Below, one piece after another: positions 24,036-36,765 of a stretch of DNA of 64,000 bases (its first letter is position 1; the number at the start of each line of letters is the position of its first letter). Origin of the DNA: Strongylocentrotus purpuratus (lineage: Eukaryota; Echinodermata; Echinoidea; Camarodonta; Strongylocentrotidae); the NCBI RefSeq assembly GCF_000002235.5, contig NW_022145610.1, positions 30,865,806 to 30,929,805 on the forward strand, in the 5' to 3' direction. The notes under the pieces are model-generated. The model was not told the origin of the DNA. It was given only the letters and a program-made list of their open reading frames with translations, and did not search any database. The translations under genes and the position numbers were made by a program.

Positions 24036-25367
24036 GGGAAGGGGCAGTTATAAGTACTTTGAAGTAGCTAAATCACAATCAATATAAGCCAGAATAATAA
24101 GTTAAAACTTAACACAGGATGGGGTCACTCAGCTTGGGTTGGGATAACTTTTAACAGATGTATTCACATTTCTATAATAAAATTCAAGTTTCAATTCATT
24201 ACAAAATTTCCTTCCACTTTCTGTTTGAAGCCATAAGTTTCTCATCCCCCCACACAATCACAAGTTATGGCCCGATATCGTTTTCTCCAACATTTCCTCT
24301 GAATGTCAATTTTCATCCTCCACCCATCTCAGTCTTCCGTATATAGATACTAGCCCCCCCCCCTTTCAGACAAGAAAAAAATCACTGTACAGCTAAAGAA
24401 AAAATGCAACATTTACTATGGCAAAGAGCGGCTGAGCATATTTCTGATAGATTAGATCCTTGGACAAACTATCCTATCAAAGAAAAATCATTTGAAGTAG
24501 TTTCAGTATCCTTGTCCGTCACCATCAAAATGTGCGAACACGACAATGATGCAGAAAATAATCTGAACATCATCTTTCTGGGACATACAAAAAGGTACTG
24601 AAACTACCCTCCAGTTTATTTTTTCATACCTGCTAGGGGTCATGTTCGCATAAGATTAATAGATTCAATGTGTATGCCTCTATCATCACACAGGTTTTTT
24701 ATACAATGTTTCTTAGATGAATGTTGTATAAATTATCTCTGGTGTGAATACCCTCTATTAAGTTTGAATTCTCTGCACTGCCCAGTATTGGTTGTCCAGG
24801 GTTGCATGATCCAGGAGGATAGTTCGTGAAGCAAGGGTAACGTGTGGAAAGAAGTTGTTGCATAATGCAGCATATTCCAAATGTCAATATCGATCTTGAA
24901 GCAAACAACCAACAAAGATGAACAAACTCATGTTTAAGAACCTCTACTTTGTTTCATGTCCCTTCAGAACAAGATGTAGACATGACAGAATCCCTTTCTT
25001 TTATCTTTCTTTCTTTTTTTTCCTTGGTAAAGATTGTTTGTTTTGCTTTGTATTATTCAATTTTAAGATTATGACTTGTTCACATTTCTGTCATTTTAGA
25101 TTAAAATCAAAGCAAATTTCTACTATTCACTTCCCATTTCTCTTGCATACACATTGGTGTTTTTTCTCTCCCCTTCTTGTGTCATTTCCTGATTAAATAG
25201 TCTTTAAATTAATTAATTGATCTATGTTTTTGTTTGTTCTTAAAGCTAATTGATTAATTGATTGAATCTTTCGTCTGCTGGTTTGTACCCTCTTTTTATC
25301 ACCCTCAAAAAAGACTTATCACTGGAAAATGATTCCCATGCAATGGTCAGGTTTAAAGCTTTATGGC

Positions 25368-25593
25368 ACAGTCACACGGCCACTTACGGTAGCTGCGGAT
25401 GCTTACGGATAAAAGTCCGTAAGCATCCGCAAGGATCCGTATCATCCGTAAGCATCCGTATCCATCCGTAATTCAATCCGCAGGATCCGCAGACATACCC
25501 AGATCCGCAGCGGAATTTTGAAAATCTCAAAATTTTGCTGCGGATGAAATATACGTAAGCATCCGCAGGTCCGTAACATGGCCGTGTGACTGT
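25368..25593. mobile_element. TIR element ACAGTCACACGGCCA with GGATCCGTAAGCATCCG subrepeats
   Basis: Perfect 15-bp inverted ends (ACAGTCACACGGCCA / TGGCCGTGTGACTGT). The interior is built of CCGTAAGCATCCG-type words in both orientations, so the whole 226 bp can fold back. There is no coding capacity. The target duplication is unclear. Confidence 0.8.
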
Positions 25594-26504
25594 AGCATTA
25601 CACGTAAACTTCAAATTATAAAGTGAAAAATTCATACCAGAAATTTATGGAAGTGTTTTTTGAACTTTGTTTTTAATGCAGACAATCCAAAACAATTCCA
25701 TCCTATAACAATAATTCATCATCCTCTAGCAGTGCTTAAAATGCAACCTCATCCTTTCATCCTATTGTTCTGGCCCTCAAACATGTAACTTTGTTAGTGG
25801 ATATTAAACACAATTCTTTTGAGCCGGTGTTTACTTAACTTTTAATTGGTTTTGCAGACCTTTTTCCTACAGTGTCTTATCAAACACAGATGAGGGTCAG
25901 TAAAGAGAAGGTTATGCATGCTCTGGTGAATTTGAAGGTAAACAAGTATGAGCTTTCGGGAAAGATGTCACAGTGGCAATTTTTCAGAAAAATAAATTGC
26001 TCTTCAAAACTTTGTATTTCAGATAGTATGGGAAACATTTTAAACTTTAGAAACAAATTTTAATACCACATATATGCAGTCCCAGATATCCCTACCTGTG
26101 TCCTTTTTTTTCAGTTTGTGACTTGCAGCAAGATGCAGTAAAATCTGTCATTTTTTTTAAAGATCCAAATTTCCAGCTTTGTAATACATGATAATTCCTA
26201 CATATATTTCAAAATGACGTACAAATCAGAAAAAACATGACAACGTTTATTTGTCACAACCTGTAATTTTGTTTTGGTGATTATTTGCATGACCAGTTCT
26301 CACCATCACCTTTAAAACGACATACAGAAGGTGTGACGAGTGAGATCCCATTACAAGGTAATTAAGACAATTTCTAAGATCCTGATGGGTTCTAACGCCC
26401 TGCCGCCCTGCGCCTGATTTGCAATGGGCTTTAGACAATAATACCAGAGCATCAAGGATTTGAAGCTTTAACACTGGACAGGGAAAACAGGGAGAATCTT
26501 TGAA

Positions 26505-26640
26505 AAAGAAAATCTTGTCAATTTTAAGAATCACACTGTTTCATCTTCGGAAAATGGCTTTTTTTTTTAACCATTAAAATCTTGTCAACTTTTAATAAGA
26601 ATCACACTGTTTTGGTGTTACAAAATGGCTTTCATCAAAA
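26505..26640. repeat. Two-copy tandem duplication, unit about 72 bp
   Basis: AAAATCTTGTCAA...AAGAATCACACTGTTT...AAAATGGCTTT occurs twice in order. Confidence 0.85.
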
Positions 26641-27414
26641 AGTAATCAACCTGATACATTTGAAGGTAATATTTATGTAAGAGTTGATTGGAACCATGAA
26701 TTTTATAATTCTAAAACACAAAGATATAACAAATCAAGGAGGTTTTTAATACGTAATTGTGAATTCAAAGTTTTATCAAACATGCAAGCAGACCTGAGTC
26801 CAAGGAGGCCATACACCGTACCCACTCCCCCACGAGAAATAATTACTCCTCTTTCAATTCTACCTACCCGGTAATTATCCGACTTTTGTCTGACTGGTCA
26901 GAAGAATTTCCCAAATAAGGGAAGTATTTTTAGCGCCCCCCCCCTCATCAGACAATGCTAGATATGACCCTATAAGTTTTTTTCTCTGAAGAGTAATTCT
27001 TCTTACAAATGTTTACCAGACTGTGACAACAATCAGTTGTCTGCAGCCGTGAGAGAAGTTCTGACGCAGTGGCAATATATTGAAAGAAGTCGTTGCATTA
27101 TGCAGCAAATTCCAACTACTTCAGTATTAGCAAGACAATACAATAATCCAATACCTTTCATTGACAACTGAACTGCCCCATTTCCAGGAAGATATTCATT
27201 TGGAGTTCATTACTTGTGGTTTTTACTTAACATGTTTCATTTCGTCATCTGTTTGTGCCATTCATTTCCCTATGACCATTTGTTTTCAAACGAACTCAAT
27301 TATCACAACAAACGAAACAATTAGTCAACTGTCTGTGGCGGTGTGGCGAGGCACAACCTCTGTACAAATAGGTTATAAATTAAATGACAACTCGAGACGT
27401 GACTCTTTAAAGGC

Positions 27415-27570
27415 CTGTTTACACGAAGAGGAGGTTTTAGGAAACCGAGACTCGTATAAGAATCAAAAGGGCGTACACACACACATGAACGGTTTTCATA
27501 CTTAATACACATCCTCTAAAGAAAAATCATATAAATAAACATCTTATAAAGGAACATCATATAATGAAAA
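27415..27570. repeat. Fragment related to the 40 kb foldback element
   Basis: Contains CTGTTTACACGAAGAGG and repeated ATCATATAAATAAACATCTT-like words that resemble the internal ATCATCGTATAAA repeats of the 40 kb element. The relationship is suggestive only. Confidence 0.35.
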
Positions 27571-27622
27571 CTAGTTATGAAGAAATCGGTTGCCCTGACA
27601 GCTGGCCAATCATTATTGTATA

Positions 27623-27828
27623 TTGTGGTGGTGGTTATTTTACCTGACTGCTAAGAAAGCATAAATGCTTGTAAGTAAGCAACCAGACGGCCGACAGCTT
27701 TAGGTCCTCTCCGAGGGACCTGGTAATGAGGATTAATGCCTTACCAAATTAGGGCACTAGCATCGCCTTGGTTTCGAACCCGGGTCACCGGATTACGAGA
27801 CCACTGCTCTACCGACTATGCACACAGT
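27623..27828 (-). mobile_element. tRNA-derived SINE, copy 2
   Basis: Reverse-strand tRNA-like head with GGTAGAGCAGTGGTCTCG and GGGTTCGAAACC; the plus-strand end is GTGGTGGTGGTTATTTTACC, the same tail as copy 3. Confidence 0.85.
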
Positions 27829-28417
27829 CATGATGATCCATGCCCAGTTATGGTTTTCAAATATTACCTTTGCATCCGAAGTGGACCATGATTCTTTATC
27901 GATTCCTTGAAAACAATGCTTGAACATCCATTTTGCTCTGTAATGTTTCTTTACAAGCTTTGTAAATGCAACATTCAGACTAATTACTCATCATCATACA
28001 GTTTTTGTGAAGCTATACGATGAATGTAGCTAGTCTGAATGGGTATGAGTTAACCTTTTCTAGATTGAAACTAACTCCCTACAGAGTTAGGAGTTCCAAG
28101 AGGTATTTGCAAGTAGTAAAGAGACCATGTACCAGGAAATTGGATTTTCTGTTTGCGTTTTCGTTCTGGTGACATTGATTTGAATCACCTACCTGAGCAG
28201 ATTAAACATTTACCCGCTCCCATTGGAGTCTAGATCAGGGGATATTAGTTCCCAATCAACCTACTTAAATATGACTAATCTCTCAGTGAAAAAAGGCACT
28301 GCCCAATATCACTAATATCAACAAAATACATTTAGATGCACTAATAAACTGCAACCCAAAATCATCGATTTTTCTCACATTCTGGCGAGAAAATTGAAAT
28401 TAAAAAAGATCTACCAC

Positions 28418-28572
28418 TGGGCCCCATTTTACAAAACTTTTCATCAGTGACAATTAAATGACAGTTTTTGTTATAAGCTAGTGAAATCCTTGCTTCTGAT
28501 TGGTTATCAGCAGATTTGTCACTGATTTTTGTCATTTTTCATTGAAAACAGACGTTGTGAAATGGGGCTCTG
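28418..28572. mobile_element. Short palindromic MITE, GGGCCCCATTTTACAA ends
   Basis: The left end TGGGCCCCATTTTACAAAAC is inverted as GTTGTGAAATGGGGCTCTGG on the right, and TCAGTGACA / TGTCACTGA sit inside. About 155 bp; no coding capacity. Confidence 0.65.
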
Positions 28573-29111
28573 GAGTGTGTTTTTTTTTTAACACCTACAA
28601 ATTTTTCACCAAATTTTTTTTTTGCAGTGTAAAATCAAACTTTGCCAAGAAACCCGATTTTGCTTTTGTGACTCTCCTCATTTTGTGCTAAGGTATGCAG
28701 GGAAACAACAAGTCACGCTTTTGCACTACTAAAAAAAAAAAATTGGTGTGAGCAAACTTGATGGTTTTCCAAAATGGTGTTTGAGATGTGTAAATGGGAC
28801 TTACGGTATCTCGTATTATCCACCAAATTTCATTGACCAGGGTAATTAACAGATCATTAACATGAAACAGATAATGAATGACTTCCTTCTAAGGGACCAC
28901 TCTTGCCCCTTCTCGTCTCCAGTTTAATTAAAGTTCAGAAGAAGGGGTGTGTTCATTAACCGAGTGCCAACTACGTAATTCTATAGTCGCAATGATATGA
29001 TGATGGGATGTATCATACAAATAATACAGGAAATATTATTAGGGTCATTCACACATTGCTGTTACTGAGATTTACAACTTTTTTAACTGTGATGAATTGT
29101 AAAACTCTTAA

Positions 29112-29984
29112 AGGTAATGCAAAGTTTTGGGAAGTTTTAAAAATTGGATGGATAGTAATTCTTTAAATTTTGATATATTTTGATGCCCCTGTGGATGTAT
29201 AAGCACTAGAAAATTCAGCCCCTAAAACACTTCTCCTTTCGAGAAATTGGATGATCAAAAATTTACCAGTGCTCCCAGTAAATTTCAAATATTTCAAATA
29301 GCGCCTTAGGCCATTCCATGGTCGCTGCGACCATGAAAATCTCAGAATTTGCAGTTCTGATATATAGTTTCCAGACAGGAATAGCAAATCGGTCGATTTC
29401 AGCCAAGAAACATTGTTTTGAAGCTAAAATAATATTAGTCTTGAGAGGATGCTATACAACATAAAGAGTTTATTATTTACAATTTCATCACTAAATCATT
29501 GAATATTGTAAGACTGCATATGCTTCAAATATGTTCATTTTGGGCGCGTTCATGCTTGATTTTGACGGCCAGAATCAGGCATCTGTTACGCGTTTAGTTT
29601 AAAACACGGTTGCGTCTTAGCTCACTTTTGTAGAATCACCGAAAAACGGCGATCACGATCGCCGATCGTAAACTCACAAAAAGATGCGTTTACAATTTGT
29701 AAACGCGTTTAAATGGGGTCAACGCACTGACCTCTAGTGGGTCTACGTAGCATGCACAGTGAAGGTTTGCGAATCCAGCTGGAATACCAATTAAGGCCAC
29801 ACACTGAGAATTGCCTGGGGGAGCCAGAGAAGTAAGCATGAACACTACATCGTGGAACTGCGATCACGATGAGCGTTTACGATGAGCGTTTCAGATCGCT
29901 CATTCTGCCTTCAAAATTTAAGCATGAACGCAGCCTTAGTGAACCAAATTCATGACCCCACCAAACTTTGTATTACCGGTACCT
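29112..29984. mobile_element. TTAA-flanked MITE (AGGTAATAC family), copy interrupted by another element
   Basis: The left end AGGTAATGCAAAGTTTTGG follows TTAA (29108-29111); the right end (CCAAACTTTGTATTACC then GGTACCT) precedes TTAA (29985-29988). It aligns throughout with the uninterrupted copy at 44237-44738. The extra 394 bp are the inserted element at 29542-29935. Confidence 0.8.
29542..29935. mobile_element. TIR element GG(G/C)CGCGTTCATGC nested in the AGGTAATAC MITE
   Basis: The left end GGGCGCGTTCATGCTTGATT and the inverted right end GGCTGCGTTCATGCTTAAAT match well. Flanks TTT and TTA fit a 3-bp target duplication with one change. The ends resemble the GGTGCGTTCAAGCGA elements at 12533 and 62480, so they may be sister families. 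The interior contains GATCACGATCGCCGATCG-type words. Confidence 0.75.
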
Positions 29985-30384
29985 TTAAAATGAATAAAAG
30001 TCTGTGGGATTAAGAGGTCTTTGTATTGCAATTCAACCTTGAATCTTGATGGCTGATTTGAAATGACAATTGGAATACTCCATATCAAGAATATAGAATA
30101 GCAACCACCAGGATATTGATCTGTTTATTATCAAACAATAAAAATATGATATGTGTGACCTCAACATACTGGACACTTATTGTTTATTGAAGAGAGAATA
30201 TCACATAAAATGACAGAATAACAGAGCGATAGAGTAATAAAAGTTATAGAATAAAGTTTTATGAAGGTCAGCAATGAAGTCTTGTATAATCTTTTGATCA
30301 ACAACAAAACATGATGTGACATTGAAAAAGAACTGGGTACTTATTTCATTGAAGAGAAAATTATAGAGATTGGGAGGAATATAA

Positions 30385-30620
30385 GAAAACAGAGAGAGAG
30401 AGGAAAGAGAGAGAGAGAGAGGGGGAGAGAGAGGGGAGATAGGAGAGAGAAGGAGAGAGAAGGAGAGAAGGAGAAAGGAGAGAGAAGGAGAGAGGAGAGA
30501 GAAGGAGAGAGAAGGAGAGAGAAGGAGAGAGAAGGAGAGAGAGGAGTGAGAAGGAGAGAGAGAAGGAGAGAAGGAGAAAAGGAGAGAGGAGAGAGAAGGG
30601 GAGGTAGAGAGAGAGTCAGA
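30385..30620. repeat. GA/GGAGA microsatellite
   Basis: (GA)n and GAAGGAGAGA tandem units of about 10-12 bp. Confidence 0.95.
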
Positions 30621-30885
30621 GGTTGTTCACACCAGTGATAGAATAGACCCTTTGATCCTGAATGCACTGCTAGAAAGATTAACCTCCATTTCTGACCAAA
30701 TTTGTCACAGAATACAAAATATCCAGATGCTAGAATGTTATTCACTCTGTCAGTTCCACATCTTTTGGAATATTTACTTGTTTAAACTTCTTTTTTTACC
30801 TTCACTATTATCCAGATGTAAAGCATTAATGTTATAAAAGGCTCATATCATAACTTAGTATCATATTTTTTCTGACATTAATTTT

Positions 30886-30961
30886 GTGCTGAAAGCCAGA
30901 AGGGGATTAACTCCTGAGTATTAAATGAAATTAATTGATACCCTTCTGCCTCTCAGCAGAT
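30886..30961. mobile_element. Short hairpin MITE of the AGCCAGAAGGG family, copy 2
   Basis: TGCTGAAAGCCAGAAGGGGA faces CCCTTCTGCCTCTCAGCA across a loop of about 35 bp. Confidence 0.75.
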
Positions 30962-32164
30962 AGCATTATGGTATCAAAGACGTTTTAATTCAATTAGAAT
31001 TAGAACACAGGCTCAATTTCTGCAATGGTAAAGAAACTAAAGTTCCTATTTTCACATTTATTTTGTGGCATGAAATATTGGAGAAAATATCGGGAAACTT
31101 CATGCAGTGTGAAACTGACATTTAAGATTAATATCTGATAACTAAAAATCAGCAATTTACATTCATGTCAAACAGGGACGTGGAAAGTCATTTATCCTTG
31201 CGCCTCTTCCCCTCTTTAATCTGAACTTCCTGATAATTATTTTATCAAAGAAAGTTGCCAGCAACCAACAGGGGGTTGGGTGAAGGGGAGGGAGGGGGGG
31301 GGGGGGGGGTAACAAACATGAAATGATAATCAAGGAACTACTTAATTATCCTCGGACCATTCTTATAATTAATGACAAACACATGTGTATTATACTAATA
31401 CGAGTCAATAAGAAAAAGTCCTGATTACAAGTAACAAAGTCAATATCCTAGAATTTAGATAATTCTCTAGTTATCATACATCAACATTCTGCTATATTGA
31501 ATCATTTATTATCATTTCATCTCAAATTATGAGTTATTTTGGCAGCTGTTATTTTAACAAAATTTCACTTCCATAACAATAATAATATGCCCATCATAGA
31601 TTACAAATAGAGTCTGAAAGCTGTGATCATTACCTCATTACTGCAGTCGAGACAATTATCAAAACAAACATCATACATCACTGAACATTGCGCATAGTAA
31701 ATATTGTTGATCTAATTTGAGAGTATTGTTTTCCACTGGTGGGGGCAGTCGGAAATTGGAGCGCATAGTTGCGTGATAATGTCTTTCATGGATTGGCCAG
31801 TCTGTCTCCTTTTTCCTTGTAAATGGCGGACCAATAACTCTCTGCATCCGCACATGAGGATCACAATGTTCCCAGAGGAGAAAAATGAGCCTAATCAGAA
31901 TTGGCATTTGTTGAGGATCTTTTGACTACTTGAAGTCTAAAGTTAATAGATGGGATAAGTTATTTCTTTTCTTTCGCTTCAGCCATTGAACAGAAATGAG
32001 GACTTCCTTCAAAGTTCAAACAGGAAGTGTTTTGATCCTGAAGCAGTATCTTTTCTTTATAATTTTGAACTCTTGGAAATGACATATCCTGCTTTGTGAA
32101 ATAAGCACTTTGCAAGGACAATTGTCTGTGTTTTTTTTTACCTCTCACTCTCCAACTCTCTCTC

Positions 32165-32360
32165 TCTCTCTCCAGGGAAAAAAAAAATCTAAATCATTTC
32201 GGGGGCTACTTTTCAAGCTTGCTTGCATGAAAATAACACTCTTTAATTTGTTTTGCATTGAACTCAAGCAAATTTTAGGGGGCTCTTTTATGACTTTCGG
32301 GGGCTCTTTTGGGCATTTCGGGGGCTAATTCGCCCGAGCCCCTGTGTATTTTTTTCCTTG
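32165..32360. repeat. Dispersed GGGGGCT repeat, copy 2 (inverted relative to copy 1)
   Basis: Contains CATTTCGGGGGCTACTTTTC, AAGCTTGCTTGCATGAAAA and three GGGGGCTCTTTT-like subunits, ending GCCCGAGCCCCTGTGTATT. It is bounded by an A run on the left and TTTTTTTCC on the right. Confidence 0.85.
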
Positions 32361-32364
32361 TCTC

Positions 32365-32451
32365 TCTCTCTCTCTCTTTCTCTCAGAGAGAAAGGGGGAA
32401 GGAGGGAGGGAGGGGGAGGGAGGGAGGGAGGGAGGGAGGGAGAGAGGGAGA

Positions 32452-32488
<37 letters not shown>

Positions 32489-32565
32489 TTGCTGAGTGTA
32501 CATATCATGAAGCAGGTTGGTTCAAAAAAGAGACTGAGAGACAGAGAAAGAGAGAGAGGGAGGGA
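32365..32565. repeat. CT tract then GGGA/GA tract
   Basis: A short (TC)n run followed by an inverted-composition GGGAGG and (GA)n run, forming a long imperfect purine/pyrimidine palindrome. Confidence 0.9.
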
Positions 32566-32579
32566 AGATATTAACAGAA

Positions 32580-32841
32580 AAGAGACACTCCCCACCTCCC
32601 TCTTCCCTTTCTCCCCCTCCTTTTCTTCCTCCCTTTTACCCCTTCCCTTGCTCTCCCGGCCCACTCCCTTCTCCACCTCTCTCTCCCCTCCCCTCTCCCA
32701 TTTCCTCTCTCTCCCTGTGCCCATGCAGATGTTTTAAACCTGAATCTTATCAAACATCCTGTTAATATGGAGTGCTAATGTGCTAAGATTCGAGGCACTA
32801 TATTTAACAATATATGGGGATTCAAATAGACAGTATTGTAA

Positions 32842-32879
<38 letters not shown>

Positions 32880-32975
32880 TCTCTCTCTCTGTCCATCTCT
32901 GCATATCTCTCATTTTTCTCCCCTCCCCTCCTCCTCCCCCTCCTCCTACTTGCTCTCTCCTGCTCTCTCTCACTT
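32580..32975. repeat. CT-rich block
   Basis: Irregular CCCTCT-rich sequence, then (TC)n at about 32845-32890, then CTCCTCC-rich DNA. A non-CT interval lies at 32725-32840. Confidence 0.9.
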
Positions 32976-34002
32976 CCAACCTCTAACTTTCTTTGTTTTG
33001 GCTTTCCACCTCTCTCAGCATTTGGAAATTCCGGCTTTACTAATTTGCCTTGGTTAAGCATGAGCAATGAGGCAGGTCTGTTTGGATAGACAGAATCAAC
33101 AGCATGATTTCTGGTCTGCGACACATGCACTCACAATATATTTACTCAACAATTAATTTCTTACACTAACTGAATTCATAACTCTAAACTTGGACCTAGC
33201 ACTAATACCTAACCCAAACCCAAAAACCCAACAACGACTTTAAACCTAATTCTACTTCTTTGATGGAATAAAGCCAACACAAAATGTCGTCAGCATAAAT
33301 TTCATGTCACAATGTTTCTTTGATCTAGGTACAGAACATGCATCTATAAATACACTTATTTCTTTGTCATATGGAATATTAACATAAACTAGTTAAAATG
33401 GTGAATATGACACATTTTCACCCAAGGCAGTCTGTAATTGTTAAGTACATTTCCAGATCTCTGTTAGACCACTTAAACCATTTTCTTTAAACAAATACTT
33501 CTTTATTCCCTTTTTCACAAAAACAGCCTCTGAGAGAGATCAACTCATGATCAAATCTAGCATTGAAGTTATACCGAAAATAATATCCAGTGCACAACAT
33601 CAATGTAAAAATTGACGCTCTCAACCATCGTACAACAAGCAACATCACTTTATCAAATTCATTCAACATTTTCCAAACAACACCCATCTCCTCTATTCTG
33701 TACAACTTATCCCTTGCAACTCAATTTCATATTTCACTTTCATCAAATTCACTTGCCCGCTGGATACATCATGGATTAGAATGATTGTTTGACAAAATTA
33801 GGAGGAACCTTTGAGATGTTGAAAAAGAAACCATTTTAATACCTGGGGGGGGGGGGCAAAGATAGATGTGGATATTTATAACAACAACAAAGATTACTTT
33901 CCTTCAGGCCCACCTTTGTCATGCTTGTTACACACAGAAGCAACTCATCACTCATTAACAATCCTTAATTAACACCTAATCAAAGAATAGAATTAGACCT
34001 AC

Positions 34003-34767
34003 CTTTTTGGTCTCTGGTTGTGGCTTCTTTTGAACTTTCCTCTCCCTCACCGACAGCGCTCTTGATTTGCCTTGTAATTCCTCTTTGTTTCCCGCAGAAA
34101 ACCGCTTGAAAAAGCTCCTCCTAAATTTGGTCCTGGTGCTCGGCGAGTCCGGTGATGCAGTTTGGTTGTCTTCCGGGTCTTCTTCCGTCTCTGCGTTTGC
34201 GGAACTGGTCGGTGGGGAAGACTGCCTCCTTACAAGCTTTTTCTTTGGGTGCCGTGAAAAGGGCGGCTTCCCATGAGGCGAATTCGGGGCGCTGTATGTC
34301 TTTGAGTCGATTTGGATGCACTCATGGTGAGAGAGTGTCGGTGACGAGTGGGTTGAGCTGAGCCGCTGCTCTTCGTGATCGTCATCGTCCACGCCGTCGA
34401 GGATCGTCGGTGACGTGTCGAACTGACAGAAAAAGTCCTGCTGGGAGTGGTTTGAATTGTTCTTATGCTCGACGCTCCCTTCAAACATCGTCTCTTGTAG
34501 TCCAATATTCACTTCATTGTAGTGCTCTCCATCGACAAAACCATCTGGGATAAGAGGCAACATCTTTACGTCCGTTGTCGTTGTCGTTGTCGTTGTCGGC
34601 ATGGCTTTGCCTGCGATGTCGGTGACCATGGAAAAAGTTAACATGTCGTCCTTCTCCTCAATGGAATGGTTGTTGTTGACGCTCTCGACCATCCTGCATG
34701 GTGGTGAGAATTGGAGGAGGCTGTCCGGCTCGGTGCTTCCCGAAGCTGGACTGTTGTTGTTAAGGAC
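34003..34767 (-). CDS. Large internal coding exon, Ser/Asn/Pro-rich disordered region with basic phospho-motifs, unidentified protein
   Basis: Predicted 765-bp exon, 255 codons, phase 0 at both ends. The acceptor on the minus strand is a good one (ccttctccctcccgacag, then GTCCTTAAC). The donor is ACCAAAAAG followed by GTAGGT. The peptide begins VLNNNSPASGSTEPDSLLQF and ends KKPQPETKK. A run of eight Thr at residues 58-65 is coded by alternating ACA/ACG. An acidic DDDDHEE stretch is at 127-133. Basic kinase-like sites are KKKLVRRQSS (175-184) and FRRSFFKRFS (215-224), and the C-terminal 40 residues are polybasic. There is no recognisable folded domain; the composition is that of a disordered linker. 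CpG density and codon-like composition stand out against the AT-rich flanks, which supports coding. Frame and phase link it to the 38.9 kb exon upstream and to the 7.7 kb exon downstream. Family not recognised. Confidence 0.72.
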
Positions 34768-36295
34768 CTGTCGGGAGGGAGAAGGCATACACGTGTTAAG
34801 GATATTAGCCAGGGAGGGGATGGAAGAGAGAGAGAGAGAGAGAGTTAGAGAGTGGGAGAAGGCGTGAGTGAGAATGAGTAAGAGTGTGAAATGGGAGGTC
34901 CCCTTACACTCACTCTGCTCAAACACAGTTAATAACAGTTTAATGACTAGAAAAGTAAGAGACAGACAAAGGCAGTGGGGAAGGGGAAAGAGAGTTATTC
35001 AATTTACCAACAAAAGTGGGCAGCAGACTAATTTCAACCACTTTCATCTGCATGCAAAACAACAGCTTCTCAGATAAGACTTCCTTATTTTGAATCATTT
35101 TAACATTGCTTAGTTTTACACTGAAAAAGAATGAAACTAAATGGAATGGAAGGAATCGAAAGTCAAGTAAAAAAAAAAAATAAATAAATACATGTACTTT
35201 AATAGAGAATGTTTTACAGTAGGAAAGTCTCTGAAAAGAATTATTAACCACAAATCATATTTTTATAACTGAAGTGTTCAGGGCTTTACTTTTAAGTGAT
35301 ACTTACTTTATGTGACTACACAGTACACAATAAGTAAGATATGATTTTTTTTCTAATAATTTAGCATTCAGGGTAATCTTTTTTTAACTATACTTACTTT
35401 TAAATAGGGACTTATTTTATCACAAATATAAAACCTGTCTAAAATATCGATTTCACCTTTACTTTATTAGAATAAAAAAATATGCTTTCTTCTATCTTTG
35501 ATGAACGCTGCTTGCAAACAAATATTTTTCAGAGAAATATTTCTTTGCCACAGATGTCAATTAAAAAATGCTGTTATTTACTACCTGATTGAAGGGGGAC
35601 GGGGGAATCATAATGATAAAAAAAACTGTGGCATTGACCAACACCAACTTCCCAAAATTTAAATCAAATCTGACTTTCTCACTTCTGATTGGAACATAAA
35701 AATTAGCGAAGCAGAATATTTGATTCACATGACTACCTGCCTTGGAAGTTACTACATTTGACAGACAAAAAGTTGAGATAGATGAGGATCTAAAATCATA
35801 GGAAATGATAAAGGACAACAGGGAAGGAAAAACAGGCGTCATCAATTAAAGATGAGAACCGTTTTATTAATAAAAGACATCAAGGTTATTTGACATTTCT
35901 ACTGAGTAAGCTTTCATCATGAAGCCTCGATCATATCATCCAACATTATGAGGAAAATATCCTAAATCCTGTCAACAGAGCATCTTTGAAAAAGTTAATG
36001 TACATGTATCTACCCAGAGTAACAATAACAAAAAAACACTTTATTGTCCATGGCAGTTCCATTTGAATTTCTCATTGCAAAGGCGAAAAATCGTAACACT
36101 GATTTTATATAGTTTTAGTTTAAAAACATCGCTCTTTCTTTACCATAGCTTTCCTTTAGTTTTTAAAAACTCTTTTGGAGGTTTGAAAAAAAATAGTATT
36201 GTTGATGCAACCTTTTCTTCTGGCAAAAATACTGCTTCTGGCTTTATTTCATTAAAGGTATGGACTAGGGTTATGACTGGTTAAGATTTGGTAGG

Positions 36296-36465
36296 GTTAG
36301 GAACAGTGCTGGGTTGAAGGTTTGAAGTCATGAATTCATTATTTCCTCAAAGGTATAGATGGTTAGGACTACGACTACGGTTGCAATATTTTTGTTGTTG
36401 TTATGAATAGGGTTAGGAACAGTGCTGCCAGGGTTGAAGGTTTGAAGTTATGAATTCAGTTATAG
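36296..36465. repeat. Local duplication, spacing about 113 bp
   Basis: GGGTTAGGAACAGTGCTG, GGGTTGAAGGTTTGAAGT and ATGAATTCA occur in the same order at about 36294-36340 and 36410-36460. Confidence 0.8.
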
Positions 36466-36649
36466 GAACTTGACTGCAGAGCAATTGCTGAAGGAGCGCG
36501 TGCCATACAACCTCCAATGGCTGTAATTTTTTATTTTCCTGTTTCTTCTCAACTACAATCTAACGTTAACTTTGAGTAATTGAACATGAAAGATTAATGC
36601 GTCAGTACACGCAGCTAAACAACATTGTATTCATCTCGAAAATTTTGAC

Positions 36650-36765
36650 TCACTCTCTCTCTCTCTCTCTCTCTCTCTACCTATCTCCCTCTTCTGCTCA
36701 ACCCACCCCCTCTGCCCATCTTAGGTCCTCTTCTACTCTCTCGCTCAGTCGGCATCCTCTTCGTA
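36650..36765. repeat. (TC)n microsatellite and pyrimidine-rich tail
   Basis: A pure CT run at 36653-36678 followed by CT-rich sequence. Confidence 0.9.

Larger units (their letters stand above)
14400..34002. other. Long intron (or promoter-proximal region plus intron) rich in repeats
   Basis: For the long isoform this whole stretch would be intron; for the short isoform the part just above 14399 would hold the 5'UTR and promoter. I saw no further credible exon. The content is degenerate tandem repeats at 15.0-17.4 kb, hairpin and TIR elements, two SINE copies, GA/CT tracts and one nested MITE pair. Stretches with nothing recognisable include about 15900-16980, 20750-22840, 24030-25360, 25600-26500, 31000-32160 and 33000-34000, apart from a poly-G tract near 31290-31310. 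Confidence 0.4.

Noticed and set aside
26247..26534. 95-codon minus-strand ORF in the long intron
   Set aside because: AT-rich composition, no splice sites and no similarity I recognise.
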